Shown: piece by piece, positions 1-11,480 of the stretch
How positions within the stretch are numbered: the first letter of the stretch is position 1
Layout of the letters: each line of letters begins with the position of its first letter
NCBI GenBank assembly: GCA_026874595.1
Contig: CM049309.1
Span: 75,066,426 to 75,130,425, forward strand
Direction: 5' to 3'
DNA from: Sipunculus nudus
Lineage: Eukaryota > Annelida > Sipuncula > Golfingiida > Sipunculidae
Length of the DNA stretch: 64,000 bases
Made by a program: the position numbers and the translations under genes
The notes under the pieces: generated by a model
What the model was told of the DNA's origin: nothing
Databases searched by the model: none
What the model saw: the letters and a program-made list of their open reading frames with translations, nothing else

Positions 1-537
1 ACACAACTGAAGTGTTAGGTCTTTTTCTGCTAATAAAGCTTTGCGTGTAGTGTGGTCCCTGATGCCAACTACTATCCTATCTCTAATCAGTTCTTCCTCC
101 AAGGGCCCATATTTACAAGACTTAGCAAGAGTACGTAGTATAGTTATGTTAGTGTCAATAGTTTCGTGGGGCTCTTGATCACTTTTGTTAAAGACATAAC
201 GTTCATAAATCACATTGGGCTCACCCACACAGAAGTTTTCCATCTTCTCGAGGATCACATCTATATCATCACGTTCGTCAGTATTGTGTTCCGGATCAAT
301 TTCAAAGGGTAATCCATCTATAATATCCATGGCATCAGAGCCGATACAAGTTAACAGAGTTGCCGCTCTTACTTGTTTTGGTTGGTCACTGAGCCCGGTT
401 GCCACTTCGTAATTTGTCCACATTCGCCGAAAGCGCTTCCAATGGGAGGCTATGTCACCTCTAGTTTCCATCTTGGGAGGAGGCGGTAGATTGCTGAATC
501 TCGGACGCACTGTGCCGCCGTGGCCTCCGTCCGCCAT
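1..537 (-). CDS. Gag polyprotein N-terminal part, Ty3/gypsy-type LTR retrotransposon (partial, runs off the window)
   Basis: An open frame of 179 codons reads leftward from ATG at 535-537 to the window edge without a stop. After a proline-rich start (residues about 17-22) come the spaced aromatics W33, F36, W40 and Y43 typical of invertebrate gypsy Gag (W..F...W..Y). A helical capsid-like region follows, with a segment NVIYERYVFN near residues 108-117. Near residues 149-175 is a charged motif running ELIRDRIVVGI, then RKALLAEKDLTL, which is the usual C-terminal capsid sequence of Mag/K02A2.6-like gypsy elements. Gag would form the particle that packages the element RNA. The pol part must lie left of base 1. 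The frame is intact here, with no stop or frameshift, so the copy may be young. A primer binding site and a probable LTR lie just upstream. The motifs were recognised by eye; the assignment to Ty3/gypsy rather than BEL is likely but not proved. Confidence 0.85.
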   Translation of the reverse strand, partial: MADGGHGGTVRPRFSNLPPPPKMETRGDIASHWKRFRRMWTNYEVATGLSDQPKQVRAATLLTCIGSDAMDIIDGLPFEIDPEHNTDERDDIDVILEKMENFCVGEPNVIYERYVFNKSDQEPHETIDTNITILRTLAKSCKYGPLEEELIRDRIVVGIRDHTTRKALLAEKDLTLQLC

Positions 538-657
538 TTATCAGCTGATTTTTTGTCCACGCACAACAGTTAGTCTGAGTCTCTATGTAAATAACAGACG
601 TCCAGGACACTCCTGGGCTTGTATGCTGACGATAGCAACACGTGGGCCGATTTCCTT

Positions 658-670
658 ACTTCTGACACCA
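658..670 (-). other. Primer binding site, tRNA-Leu
   Basis: On the + strand these 13 bases read ACTTCTGACACCA, the 3' acceptor end of an animal tRNA-Leu including CCA. On the element's own strand this is TGGTGTCAGAAGT, the minus-strand primer site seen in many gypsy elements, Mag/Steamer-type among them. It lies 120 bp before the gag ATG and directly after the probable LTR end, which is where a PBS belongs. Confidence 0.7.
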
Positions 671-989
671 TGTGTCGGACGGCATCGTGTGATTACCACC
701 AACAAAACAGACGTGCATGACTTCAGATTGGTTTGTTTAATCCAGCCACAGACTGGTAGCCTATTGTACAGCCAGGTTACAACAGTAACATTACGGACCG
801 GGTTGATACAGCACAAACTGGTTATGTTTAAATAGATAAACCGCATATCGTATATATCGTTACAAACTACATGATTTCCCAGGCAATCCCATCTACTGTG
901 AAAATGAGGTAAGGGAGCCATTTTGAAATTTGGAATGATCACTGTACAGAGTAACATAAAAAAAATGTTACCTAATATTACCTGCACAG
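671..989 (-). mobile_element. Probable 5' LTR of the gypsy-type element
   Basis: The inner border is set by the primer binding site at 658-670. On the element strand the segment would begin TGTGCAGG and end CCGACACA, giving TG...CA ends and a 4 bp terminal inverted repeat (TGTG/CACA). A length of about 319 bp is ordinary for an LTR. The outer border is inferred from the ends alone, because no second LTR is in the window. Confidence 0.4.
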
Positions 990-3616
990 CTGCTAATTCA
1001 TTCAAATTCCACGAACAAATGTGAACTGCTGGGCACTATGTGAGTAATTCTGCTACTGTTTATGTAGTTTATAACAGATAAATCCAGGGATGGACCCAGG
1101 CTTTAGGAAAAGAAGTGGTCCAGCCCAGGAGGACTAACGACTGACCCTAAAAAAAGTCCACAGGTCCTATATCTCTTCTGGAACCTTAAAGTTATAAGAG
1201 TATTTATAGTGGTTTTATATCTGTCTGCCCATAGACCTGCAAAGTCCAGTAGTTTTTTGTAGTCCAAAATATGTTTGCATCATATTATGTGAATTTCAGA
1301 AGATTGTATAAAAAATGTGTATTAAAATCATGCATCAACGGGTAATATGTTTCCATCATCATTTTTGCTTGCCAGATTACAAACTACCAAGGCTTAAGAT
1401 TGTTGATTTTATATGTTGGAGAGGATGAAGGAACTGAGTTACAAACAGGAGATGTATTATGAATAATTGAACAGTTCACTTTGCAGATAGCTATCTCTAT
1501 TTGCTCTTCTGTAGAAAAACCGGTATATTAATTCCAAGTCCCTCCAATACTTGATATAGCACAGATGGTTATAGCTATCCATTAATTTGTCATACAAAGT
1601 CAGGTTTATGTTCCTGATCTGCTTCAAAGGATAATAGGAATATTTTTCCCCCCTCAGTAGATCACTGTTTGTGGTTCCCCTAGGCCTGCGGGTCATGTTA
1701 ACTCCAGCACCCCCTGTAGGTTCTCCTGATGTAGCGATCATTAAAGGAAGGAGGAGTGAGTGATATCTAAGTCAGATGCTGTTCCATTTAGCCTGCATCC
1801 GATTACTACAGAGACCACAAGACACTGTACCTTGATCTTGCAATTAGGGACCATATTATTTACAGGTATCGGTGGGAAGTGTATTTATAGCAACATGAAA
1901 CCTCATGTTAGGACAACTTTCAGTTGTACCATCTCTCATCCTCAGACCAGCACCTTTGCTAAATTCACTTTATTTTTTAAATTGTTTTCATTTTAAAATT
2001 GTTTTTATTTTAAAATTAACTTTATTTGATATTGATTTTATTTTATTCTGAAATTTATTTTATTCAGAAATTAATTTTATTTTAAAGTTGTAATCATTTT
2101 GAAATTGATTTAATTTTGAAATAAATTTTATCATCATTTTGATTTTGAGACCTGCTAACATTTGAAATCTAGAAATCTTACTCAGTGTGAGGGCTTTGGT
2201 GCTCGCCATTCATGAGTAGAGTCCAGGGACCCTGAACCTAAGGTTAAAGGTTTTGAATTACCCGAAATCAGCAATTTGTGGCATATTTTTAACCAACTGA
2301 GATTTCAAGATAATCCATTGAGTCAGGTTATAGTAATGACAAGAAATATATTGATTAACAGAATAATTTTCTTTTTAAATCTTCAGAAATCTTATCAGTC
2401 AGATTTTTTGTTTCAAAATATTAAAAAAAAATCAGGCTTTGTAATATTTAATCTGACTAGTTGGCAGGTCTGGTTTTTTTAAACTGATTTTATTTTAAAA
2501 TTTATTTCATTTGGATAATTATTTTATTTTGAAATGAATTTTAGTTGTAGTTTCAAATCTACCTGCGGGATCAGTGCAATAAAAGTTAAGTCAGTAGAGG
2601 GATACAATTTCCATGACTTGACTCTTTTTAGTTGTTCATTTTAAATTTCCTGGTAGTTTCTTTCCTTTGAAAAATATAAGGAGTTAAACTGTGCATAGAA
2701 AATAATAGAAGAATGCAAAATAGAAATTTGTTTAACCTTTCTTTCACATATGCCATTTTTATATAAATATTTTCTAAGATGTGCCATTTTTGCTCAGGTA
2801 CTGTTTGACTGGCTTCTGATTACACTGTACATATGGGACAAACACTGCCTATGCAGAAAGCTTACCCTTACAATTCATGTTCACCTGCCATTTCTCTATT
2901 TAATCATTTTGTGTATAAAGATTTCTGAGGACCAGACATCAGATGAGCATTTAATCTGTCATGGACCAGGTGATATGCTTAACAGGACAGTGAGGAGATA
3001 TCAGTCTGTGTTAACAGGGTTGCCATGGTTACAAGTTAGTCAGCGAAATGTCCAGAAACAGTTGAATTGACCAACCATGGTTGAAGTTCTGTGAAAGGCT
3101 AGGTATATATATTCAGAAACTCTTATCCTTTATTATGCCAATTTCCTTACCATCTGATGTCACTAGAATAATAAACTTTTTGTCTGAACTGTTCTGACAG
3201 ATCTGGGTAAGTCTTAGTGGAACTGTTTATTCAAAGGAGTGACATATTCTAAACTCAATACAGTGCACATTGAACCCCTCGGTTTCCGTGACCATATCCT
3301 TAAAATACAGTATTATAAGTGTACAATGTAAGATATATACAATATGTTGTGCAGAATAGATTTACAGTTCTAATACAATGTAATATGTTAGTAATTTTCA
3401 AGAATCAGGCTCAGAAGTGGTATTGGCTGCCAAGTAATTTCCTTCAGGCCCCCATACAGAATATAGACACACAGAATCTTGAACTTCCTGATGGGTGCCT
3501 GGGAACTTTAATGGTACAGGAAGTCAGGAAGTAGTGACAAGACACAGGGTACTATTTCAAAGCTGGCCCAGACACTCTCAGGCAAAATGACTGAATTAAC
3601 ACAGGTAGCAAAAGGG
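990..3616. other. No gene recognised; AT-rich low-complexity DNA
   Basis: No splice-flanked coding segment or RNA gene could be supported. About 1970-2130 and 2480-2545 are degenerate tracts built from ATTTTATTTTGAAATT-like words. An open frame of 94 codons on the - strand (1457-1741) has no recognisable motif. Confidence 0.5.
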
Positions 3617-4044
3617 CTTCTCTGACTCAGGGGTAGAGTACAAGATTCAAAGCCGGGAGATTATGAGTTTGAATCTCAGCTGAGGTGGTGAGATTTTTCA
3701 CAGTTGGCCTCAACCCTGGGTGAGTGCTCTGCAGGCTCAATGGGAAGGTTGTCCCCAATGGCCAGGCTTCACTCACACATGAGTGCACCTTTCAGGGGTC
3801 CCTCAGTGGTATAACCAAGCAAAGAGGAGTGATTACACACCCAGGGCTCACAGGTGTGATGGTCACCGGGCCAAGTTGACACCAGGATAATAAATGAGAG
3901 GAAGCATATGATACTGCCCTGTCACATAGCCTGAAATCAGAATGAAATTCTGCAATTGTACATATACACAGTTAAGCTAGCATTAGAAATGTTTCTGATC
4001 ACCTCCAGCAAAAAGAAAATCAAAATATTAATTAAAAAAAAAAC
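3617..4044 (+). mobile_element. tRNA-derived SINE
   Basis: The left part carries a polymerase III type 2 promoter. A box A-like sequence CTGACTCAGGGGTAGAG lies at 3622-3638 and a box B-like sequence GAGTTTGAATCTC at 3665-3677, about 40 bp apart as in a tRNA head. The body that follows is richer in G+C than its surroundings. It ends in an A-rich tail, with A runs at 4012-4018 and 4034-4043. There is no tRNA fold beyond the head, so this is a SINE and not a tRNA gene. The exact right end and target duplications are not clear. Confidence 0.6.
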
Positions 4045-6523
4045 AGGAGTAGCAGAACAATAAATCTCATAAAGAACTGATTTAGAAGTACATGTATACC
4101 TTCAGGTGGCTTATGTTCTTTCACGTGTAATTAATATATAAATCAATAAAAGAAGTTTTACAAGGAAATATGTTAATAGTCAAATTATACAGATTATTTC
4201 TATGATGGTAAGCTGTGACATGATACAAAAAATTTTCCATTTAAACCTAAGTTCAGGGATGTTTGATACGATTAATAGGAGCACATGTATACAGTTTCAT
4301 TGATTTATCTTAAGAAGCAATTCTTAACTGAGTTGACTGGGAACTGTCTCACTTTTTTGTTTTCACATCTGTGTTTCTAAATGGACTGCATCACTATATA
4401 AACCAGAAACTTAATTTGTTTAGTAGGTCAGCATTATATGACAGGACTGTGCCACTGATATTTGTTTAGTATGTGATATATATTTTCTATTTTTTTGTTT
4501 TAACTTCCATATAAAGTATAAGAGACCTTGGTGGACATAATTTCAGGCAGTCATCTTTACAAAGACGATCTAAACTATATCAGTGTAAAGATTTAGTCTC
4601 TTAATAATAATTTAGTTTACGGTAACATATGGTCCTTTGGTATTTACTTTTACAATATTCACATATGGGAATTTTCTTGCAAAATCAAAACCTTCATGAA
4701 TAAGACCCTCATCATCGAAGGCATGTAGAAAGAAAAAAACTGTCTGCCCTTTTTTTAACATAGTTACCTTATACATGGGCTTTAGTATTTGGTATCATTT
4801 CCTGACAAATTTTAACTCTGTTCCCATACTGGTCTATACTATAACAAAACTGCTGTTGACTTCTCATTTTGATGGAAATCTATATCTCTAATTTTATTTA
4901 CGAAATGATGTAGTCAGGTAAATAGAAGAACTAGCATGAAGTTGATTACATGTATTATATAGTAATTATTCCAGCAAATTGGGTGGGGCAAAAGTCTGTC
5001 AGCCGCTAGCTTACCTTACTTCCAGGTACAAGTCTATATTGAATTGAGTGTGATATTGATCAGCCAGTTCAGGCCCTGTCATCATAGCCAGCAGGAAATT
5101 AATTCCTGGTAGGGGATCTGAAATGTGGGAATAGCTTGTCCAGCAAATTTCATGCTTGGATTCTTGTGGAAGGGGCATTCAGGTTGAAATGGTCTGTCCA
5201 GAGTAATGAATTATTTTATACCTTACAGATACACAGTGAAATCTTGCATGATGACCACCCCCAATCACGACAACCCTGCTAAGACAACTCCTTCTTTTTC
5301 CTTGGGGACAAATGGAAATCAAAAAGAACTCCTGCTAACACAACTACTGGTACTATGGCTAGTACTACAGGTTGTTGTGTTAACGAGATCCCACTGTAGC
5401 TATTGTTTTCTATAAGAATTTGATGATTTACTTTAGTTTAAAGGCATTCCAGGAATTGTGGCTGTTATTTAATAAATTATTGGCATAGTATTTTTCCTGA
5501 CAGCTTTATGATAATATTTCCTTACTAATTAATATATCCCTGTATTTTCCTGGTACATGTATGATATTTTCCCAGTTTAATTTATACTATTCCCTGACTG
5601 GAATGGAATACATTTACATTTAAATATTAATCAAAATCTTTTCTGAATTGGCCCCTGTATTAACATAAGCTTTGTATCAAATTTGTTCAAATTAACTCTT
5701 AACCTTGCAGATTGGTCTGCATTGCATGTGAATTTTATGAGGAACCAGTCATTTACAGTGATAACAACATGGGTATTTGAATAATTTCAATGAAACTATA
5801 TGACACACAAAAAAAAGGTTTTCCAAGGTCCCATTTAGCTGAGTTGATTGATAAATTTCAGTGAATTAATTGATAAATTTCAGTGAATTAATCAATAAAT
5901 TTCAGTGAATTAATAGATAAATTTCAATGAATAATAGATAAATTTCAGTGAATTAAATCTGCCTATCATCCTTCTTCATCCTTCATTAGAGAGGCAGCTA
6001 CTGCAACATCATATGTAATCCTTTTTAATCCTTAAGTAGTGGAAAACTTATTTTTCTAAATAAAGTCTAAAATCCATGAGTCAGAAGAAATATTGATGCC
6101 TTTGCCCACATTTTAATATATATATTATTAGAATGCGTGTTGTTTAGTCTGGGCGGGGTTCAATTTGGACTGTAGAATTCTTATTGCTTGTGTCTTCGGC
6201 ATTTAATAAGCTGTAATGATTACAAGTTATAATGCTAGGTATACAATGAGCAGGATGTTGCCATGGAGCCCTATCTAATATTAGAACCAGTCCACAACTA
6301 TTTAAGCAACAATTAAGCTATAAATCTGGTTTTGTTGCTGGAAATTACCTAGCTGCAGATAAGATTAGGATTTTAGTGTCCATAAAGAATTACTTCTCTT
6401 TACATGACTACTTATTTTTTAAATGCTGCTTGTTTAGGAAGGCCAATTTTTCACCAATATCAGCTGGATAATAGGGTCTTTCCTTGTAAATTTTCTTGTA
6501 AACAATTTTACATGGCTTTTCTA
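4045..6523. other. No gene recognised
   Basis: AT-rich single-copy-looking DNA without a supported gene. A short tandem repeat of about 22 bp (GATAAATTTCAGTGAATTAAT) with five degenerate copies occupies about 5849-5955. A frame at 5206-5415 is preceded by a possible splice acceptor (CCTTACAG) but encodes nothing recognisable. Confidence 0.5.
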
Positions 6524-9500
6524 TGTGAATAACTATATAAATGATCATGAATATAATGATATAAGTAACTATATAGTCAGTTATTTGCGATTACCATCCA
6601 TGCCATTCATGTTTGAGATTACTATTTATGTAGTTTAAGATTTAAAATCAAGATGGTTTAAGATTTGCCATCCAGGTGGTGTTTGAAATTTATCATCAAG
6701 AGAATCATTTTAGATTAACTATCTAGATGGTGATTTGAGATTTACCACTCAGATGGTCAGGTTTGAGAAAACCATCCTAATGTTGGTCTGACATTGGTGG
6801 TTTGAGATTTACCATCCAGATGGTGGTTTGAGATTGGTGGTTTGGGATTTACCATCCAGAAAGTGGTTTAATATTTACCATCCAGATGGTGGTTTGAGAT
6901 TTACCATCCAGAGAGTGGTTTGAGATTTACCATCCAGAGGTTGGTTTAATATTTACCATCCAGATTGTGGTTTGAGATTTACCGTCCAGAGAGTGGTTTG
7001 AGATTTACCATCCAGAGGTTTGTTTAATATTTACCATCCAGAGAGTGGTTTGAGATTTACCATCCAGAGAGTGGTTTGAGATTTACCATCCAGAGAGTGG
7101 TTTGAGATTTACCATCCAGAGGTTTGTTTAATATTTACCATCCAGATGGTGGTTTGAGATTTACCATCCAGAGAGTGGTTTGAGATTTACCATCAAGAAG
7201 ATGGTTTGAGATTGATGGTTTTAGATTTACCATCCAGATGATGGTTTAATATTTACCATCCAGATGGTGGTTTGAGATTGCTGGTTTGAGATTAACCATC
7301 CAGAAAGTGGTGTGAGATTTACCATCCTGTGACGGTGGTTTGAGATTGACCATCCAGACGGTGGTCCGAGATTTACCATCCAGAGAGTGGTTTGAGATTT
7401 ACCATCAAGAAGATGGTTTGAGATTGATGGTTTTAGATTTACCATCCAGATGATGGGTTTTAGATTTACCATCCTGTTGGTGGTTTGAGATTTACCATCC
7501 AGCGAGTGGTTTGAGATTTACCATCCAGAGAGTGGTTTGAGATTTACCATCAAGAAGGTGGTTTGGGATTTACCATCCAGACAGTGGTTTGAGATTAACC
7601 ATCAAGAAGGTGGTTTGAGATTGATGGTTTGAGATTTACCATCCAGACAGTGGTTTGAGATTTACCATCAAGAAGGTGGTTTGAGATTGATGGTTTGAGA
7701 TTTACCATCCAGACGGTGGTTTTAGATTTACCATCCTGTTTGTGGTTTTAGATTTACCATCCAGATGATGGTTTGAGATTGGTAAGGGATTTACCATCCA
7801 TCCGATGGTTTGAGATTAATTACCAGGTGGTGTAACACCTGATCACCTCTAATATTTCAGTACAAAGGAAGCACAGCAAAGCATGCTGTGAATAACTATA
7901 TAAATGATCATGAATATAATGATATAAGTAACTATATAGTCAGTTATTTGCGATTACCATCCATGCCATTCATGTTTGAGGTTACTATTCATGTAGTTTA
8001 AGATTTAAAATCAAGATGGTTTAAGATTTGCCATCCAGGTGGTGTTTGAAATTTATCATCAAGAGGATCATTTTAGATTAACTATTTAGATGGTGATTTG
8101 AGATTTACCACCCAGATGGTCAGGTTTGAGAAAACCATCCTAATGTTGGTCTGACATTGGTGGTTTGAGATTTACCATCCAGATAGTGGTTTGAGATTGA
8201 CCATCCAGACGGTGGTCCGAGATTTACCATCCAGACGGTCGTTTGAGATTTACCATCCAGATGGTGGTTTGAGATTGGTGGTTTGGGATTTACCATCCAG
8301 AAAGTGGTGTGAGATTTACCATCCAGATGGTGGTTTGAGATTGGTGGTTTGGGATTTACCATCCAGATAGTGGTTTGAGATTTACCATCCAGATGGTGGT
8401 TTGAGATTTACCATCCAGATGGTGGTTTGAGATTGGTGGTTTGAGATTTACCATCCAGATAGTGGTTTGAGATTTACCATTCAGATAGTGGTTTGAGATT
8501 TACCATCCAGACGGTGGTTTGAGATTTACCATCCAGACGGTGGTTTGAGATTTACCATCCAGACAGTGGTTTGAGATTGGTGGTTTGAGATTTACCATCC
8601 AGAGGTTGGTTTAATATTTACCATCCAGATGGTGGTTTGAAATTTACCATCCAGATGGTGGTTTGAGTTTGCTGGTTTGAGATTAACCATCCAGAAAGTG
8701 GTGTGAGATTTACCATCCTGTGACGGTGGTTTGAGATTGACCATCCGGACGGTGGTCCGAGATTTACCATCCAGAGAGTGGTTTGAGATTTACCATCAAG
8801 AAGGTGGTTTGAGATTGATGGTTTTAGATTTACCATCCAGATGATGGGTTTTAGATTTACCATCCTGTTGGTGGTTTGAGATTAACCATCCTGTGACGGT
8901 GGTTTGAGATTGACCATCCAGACGGTGGTCCGAGATTTACCATCCAGAGAGTGGTTTGAGATTTACCATCAAGAAGGTGGTTTGAGATTGATGGTTTTAG
9001 ATTTACCATCCAGACGGTGGTTTTAGATTTACCATCCAGATGATGGTTTGAGATTGGTAAGGGATTTACCATCCATCCGATGGTTTGAGATTGATAGTTT
9101 GAGATTTACCATCCAGACGATGGTTTTAGATTTACCATCCCGTTGGTGGTTTGAGATTTACCATCCAGAGAGTGGTTTGAGATTTACCATCCAGAGAATG
9201 GTTTGAGATTTACATTCAAGAAGGTGGTTTGAGATTTACCATCCAGACAGTAATTTGAGATTTACCATCAAGAAGGTGGTTTGAGATTGATGGTTTGAGA
9301 TTTACCATCCAGACAGTGGCTTGAGATTTACCATCAAGAAGGTGGTTTGAGATTGATGGTTTGAGATTTACCATCCAGAGGGTGGTTTTAGATTTACCAT
9401 CCTGTTTGTGGTTTTAGATTTACCATCCAGATGATGGTTTGAGATTGGTAAGGGATTTACCATCCATCCGATGGTGTGAGATTGATGGTTTGAGATTTAC

Positions 9501-11480
9501 CATCCAGACGATGGTTTTAGATTTACCATCCTGTAGGTGGTTTGAGATTTACCATCGAGAGAGTGGTTTGAGATTTACCATCCAGAGAGTGGTTTGAGAT
9601 TTACCATCAAGAAGGTGGTTTGAGATTTACCATCCAGACAGTGGTTTGAGATTTACCATCAAGAAGGTGGTTTGAGATTGATGGTTTGAGATTTACCATC
9701 CAGACAGTGGTTTGAGATTTACCATCAAGAAGGTGGTTTGAGATTGATGGTTTGAGATTTACCATCCAGATGGTGGTTTTAGATTTACCATCCTGTTTGT
9801 CGTTTTAGATTTACCATCCAGATGATGGTTTGAGATTGGTAAGGGATTTACTATCCATCCGATGGTTTGAGATTAATTACCAGGTGGTGTAACACCTGAT
9901 CACCTCTAATATTTCAGTACAAAGGAAGCACAGCAAAGCATGCTGTGAATAACTATATAAATGATTATGAATATAATGATATAAGTAACTAAATAGTCAG
10001 TTATTTGCGATTACCATCCATGCCATTCATGTTTGAGGTTACTATTCATGTAGTTTAAGATTTAAAATCAAGATGGTTTAAGCTTTACCATCCAGGTGGT
10101 GTTTGAAATTTATCATCAAGAGAATCATTTTAGATTAACTATCTAGATGGTGATTTGAGATTTACCACCCAGATGGTCAGGTTTGAGAAAACCATCCTAA
10201 TGTTGGTCTGACATTGGTGGTTTGGGATTTACCATCCAGATAGTGGTTTGAGATTTACCATCCAGATAGTGGTTTGAGATTTACCATCCAGATGGTGGTT
10301 TGAGATTTACCATCCAGACGGTCGTTTGAGATATACCATCCAGATGGTGGTTTGAGATTGGTGGTTTGGGATTTACCATCCAGATTGTGGTTTGAGATTT
10401 ACCATCCAGACGTTGGTTTGAGATTTACCATCCAGATGGTGGTTTGAGATTTACCATCCAGATGGTGGTTTGAGATTTACCATCCAGACAGTGGTTTGAG
10501 ATTGGTGGTTTGAGATTTACCATCCAGAGGTTGGTTTAATATTTACCATCCAGATTGTGGTTTGAGATTTACCATCCAGAGAGTGGTTTGAGATTTACCA
10601 TCCAGAGGTTGGTTTAATATTTACCATCCAGATGGTGGTTTGAGATTTACCATCCAGATGGTGGTTTGAGATTGCTGGTTTGAGATTTACCATCCAGAAA
10701 GTAGTGTGAGATTCATCATCCTGTGACGGTGGTTCGAGATTGACCATCCAGACGGTGGTCCGAGATTTACCATCCAGAGAGTGGTTTGAGATTTACTATC
10801 AAGAAGGTGGTTTGAGATTGATGGTTTGAGATTTACCATCCAGACGATGGTTTTAGATTTACCATCCTGTTGGTGGTTTGAGATTTACCATCGAGAGAGT
10901 GGTTTGAGATTTACCATCCAGAGAGTGGTTTGAGATTTACCATCAAGAAGGTGGTTTGAGATTGATGGTTTGAGATTTACCATCCAGACGATGGTTTTAG
11001 ATTTACCATCCTGTTGGTGGTTTGAGATTTACCATCCAGAGAGTGTTTTGAGATTTACCATCCAGACAGTGGTTTGAGATTTACCATCAAGAAGGTGGTT
11101 TGAGATTTATCATCCAGACAGTGGTTTGAGATTTACCATCAAGAAGGTGGTTTGAGATTGATGGTTTGAGATTTACCGTCCAGACAGTGGTTTGAGATTT
11201 ACCATCCAGACGGTGGTTTTAGATTTACCATCCTGTTTGTGGTTTCAGATTTACCATCCAGATGATGGTTTGAGATTAATTACCAGGTGGTATAACACCT
11301 GATCACCTCTAATATTTCAGTACAAAGGAAGCACAGCAAAGCATGCTGTGAATAACTATATAAATGATCATGAATATAATGATATAAGTAACTATATAGT
11401 CAGTTATTTGCTATTACCATTCTCTACTCTAATATTTCAGTACAAAGGAAGCACAGCAAAGCATGCTGCTAGTCTATAAT
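6524..11480. repeat. Large minisatellite, 26 bp unit, with three higher-order repeats
   Basis: The basic unit is 26 bp (consensus TTTGAGATTTACCATCCAGA plus NGGTGG). It is repeated well over a hundred times and varies mainly in the six bases after CCAGA. Many units carry an extra segment of about 14 bp (GATTGATGGTTT type), giving 40 bp composites. A unique leader beginning TGTGAATAACTATATAAATG recurs at 6524, 7887, 9944 and 11347, so the array consists of three higher-order units of about 1363, 2057 and 1403 bp plus a truncated fourth leader. Each of the three ends with a shared tail (ACACCTGATCACCTCTAATATTTCAG...). Because 26 is not a multiple of 3, the frames of 70-80 codons on the - strand across it repeat every 78 bp and are artefacts of the repeat. 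Confidence 0.95.

Noticed and set aside
1457..1741. 94-codon - strand frame
   Set aside because: No recognisable domain, poor start context, and isolated in AT-rich DNA; chance cannot be excluded.
3617..3700. tRNA gene
   Set aside because: Promoter boxes are present but there is no acceptor stem or full cloverleaf; better explained as a SINE head.
5206..5415. Possible exon preceded by CCTTACAG
   Set aside because: No family motif, unsuitable phase for TMEM65, and no partner exon.
7227..9072. Four - strand frames of 71-81 codons with MVNLKP-like repeats
   Set aside because: They lie in the 26 bp minisatellite, repeat every three units and have no start or splice context; they follow from the repeat.
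6524..11346. Direct repeats resembling a CRISPR array
   Set aside because: Units are contiguous and degenerate without unique spacers, and the genome is eukaryotic.
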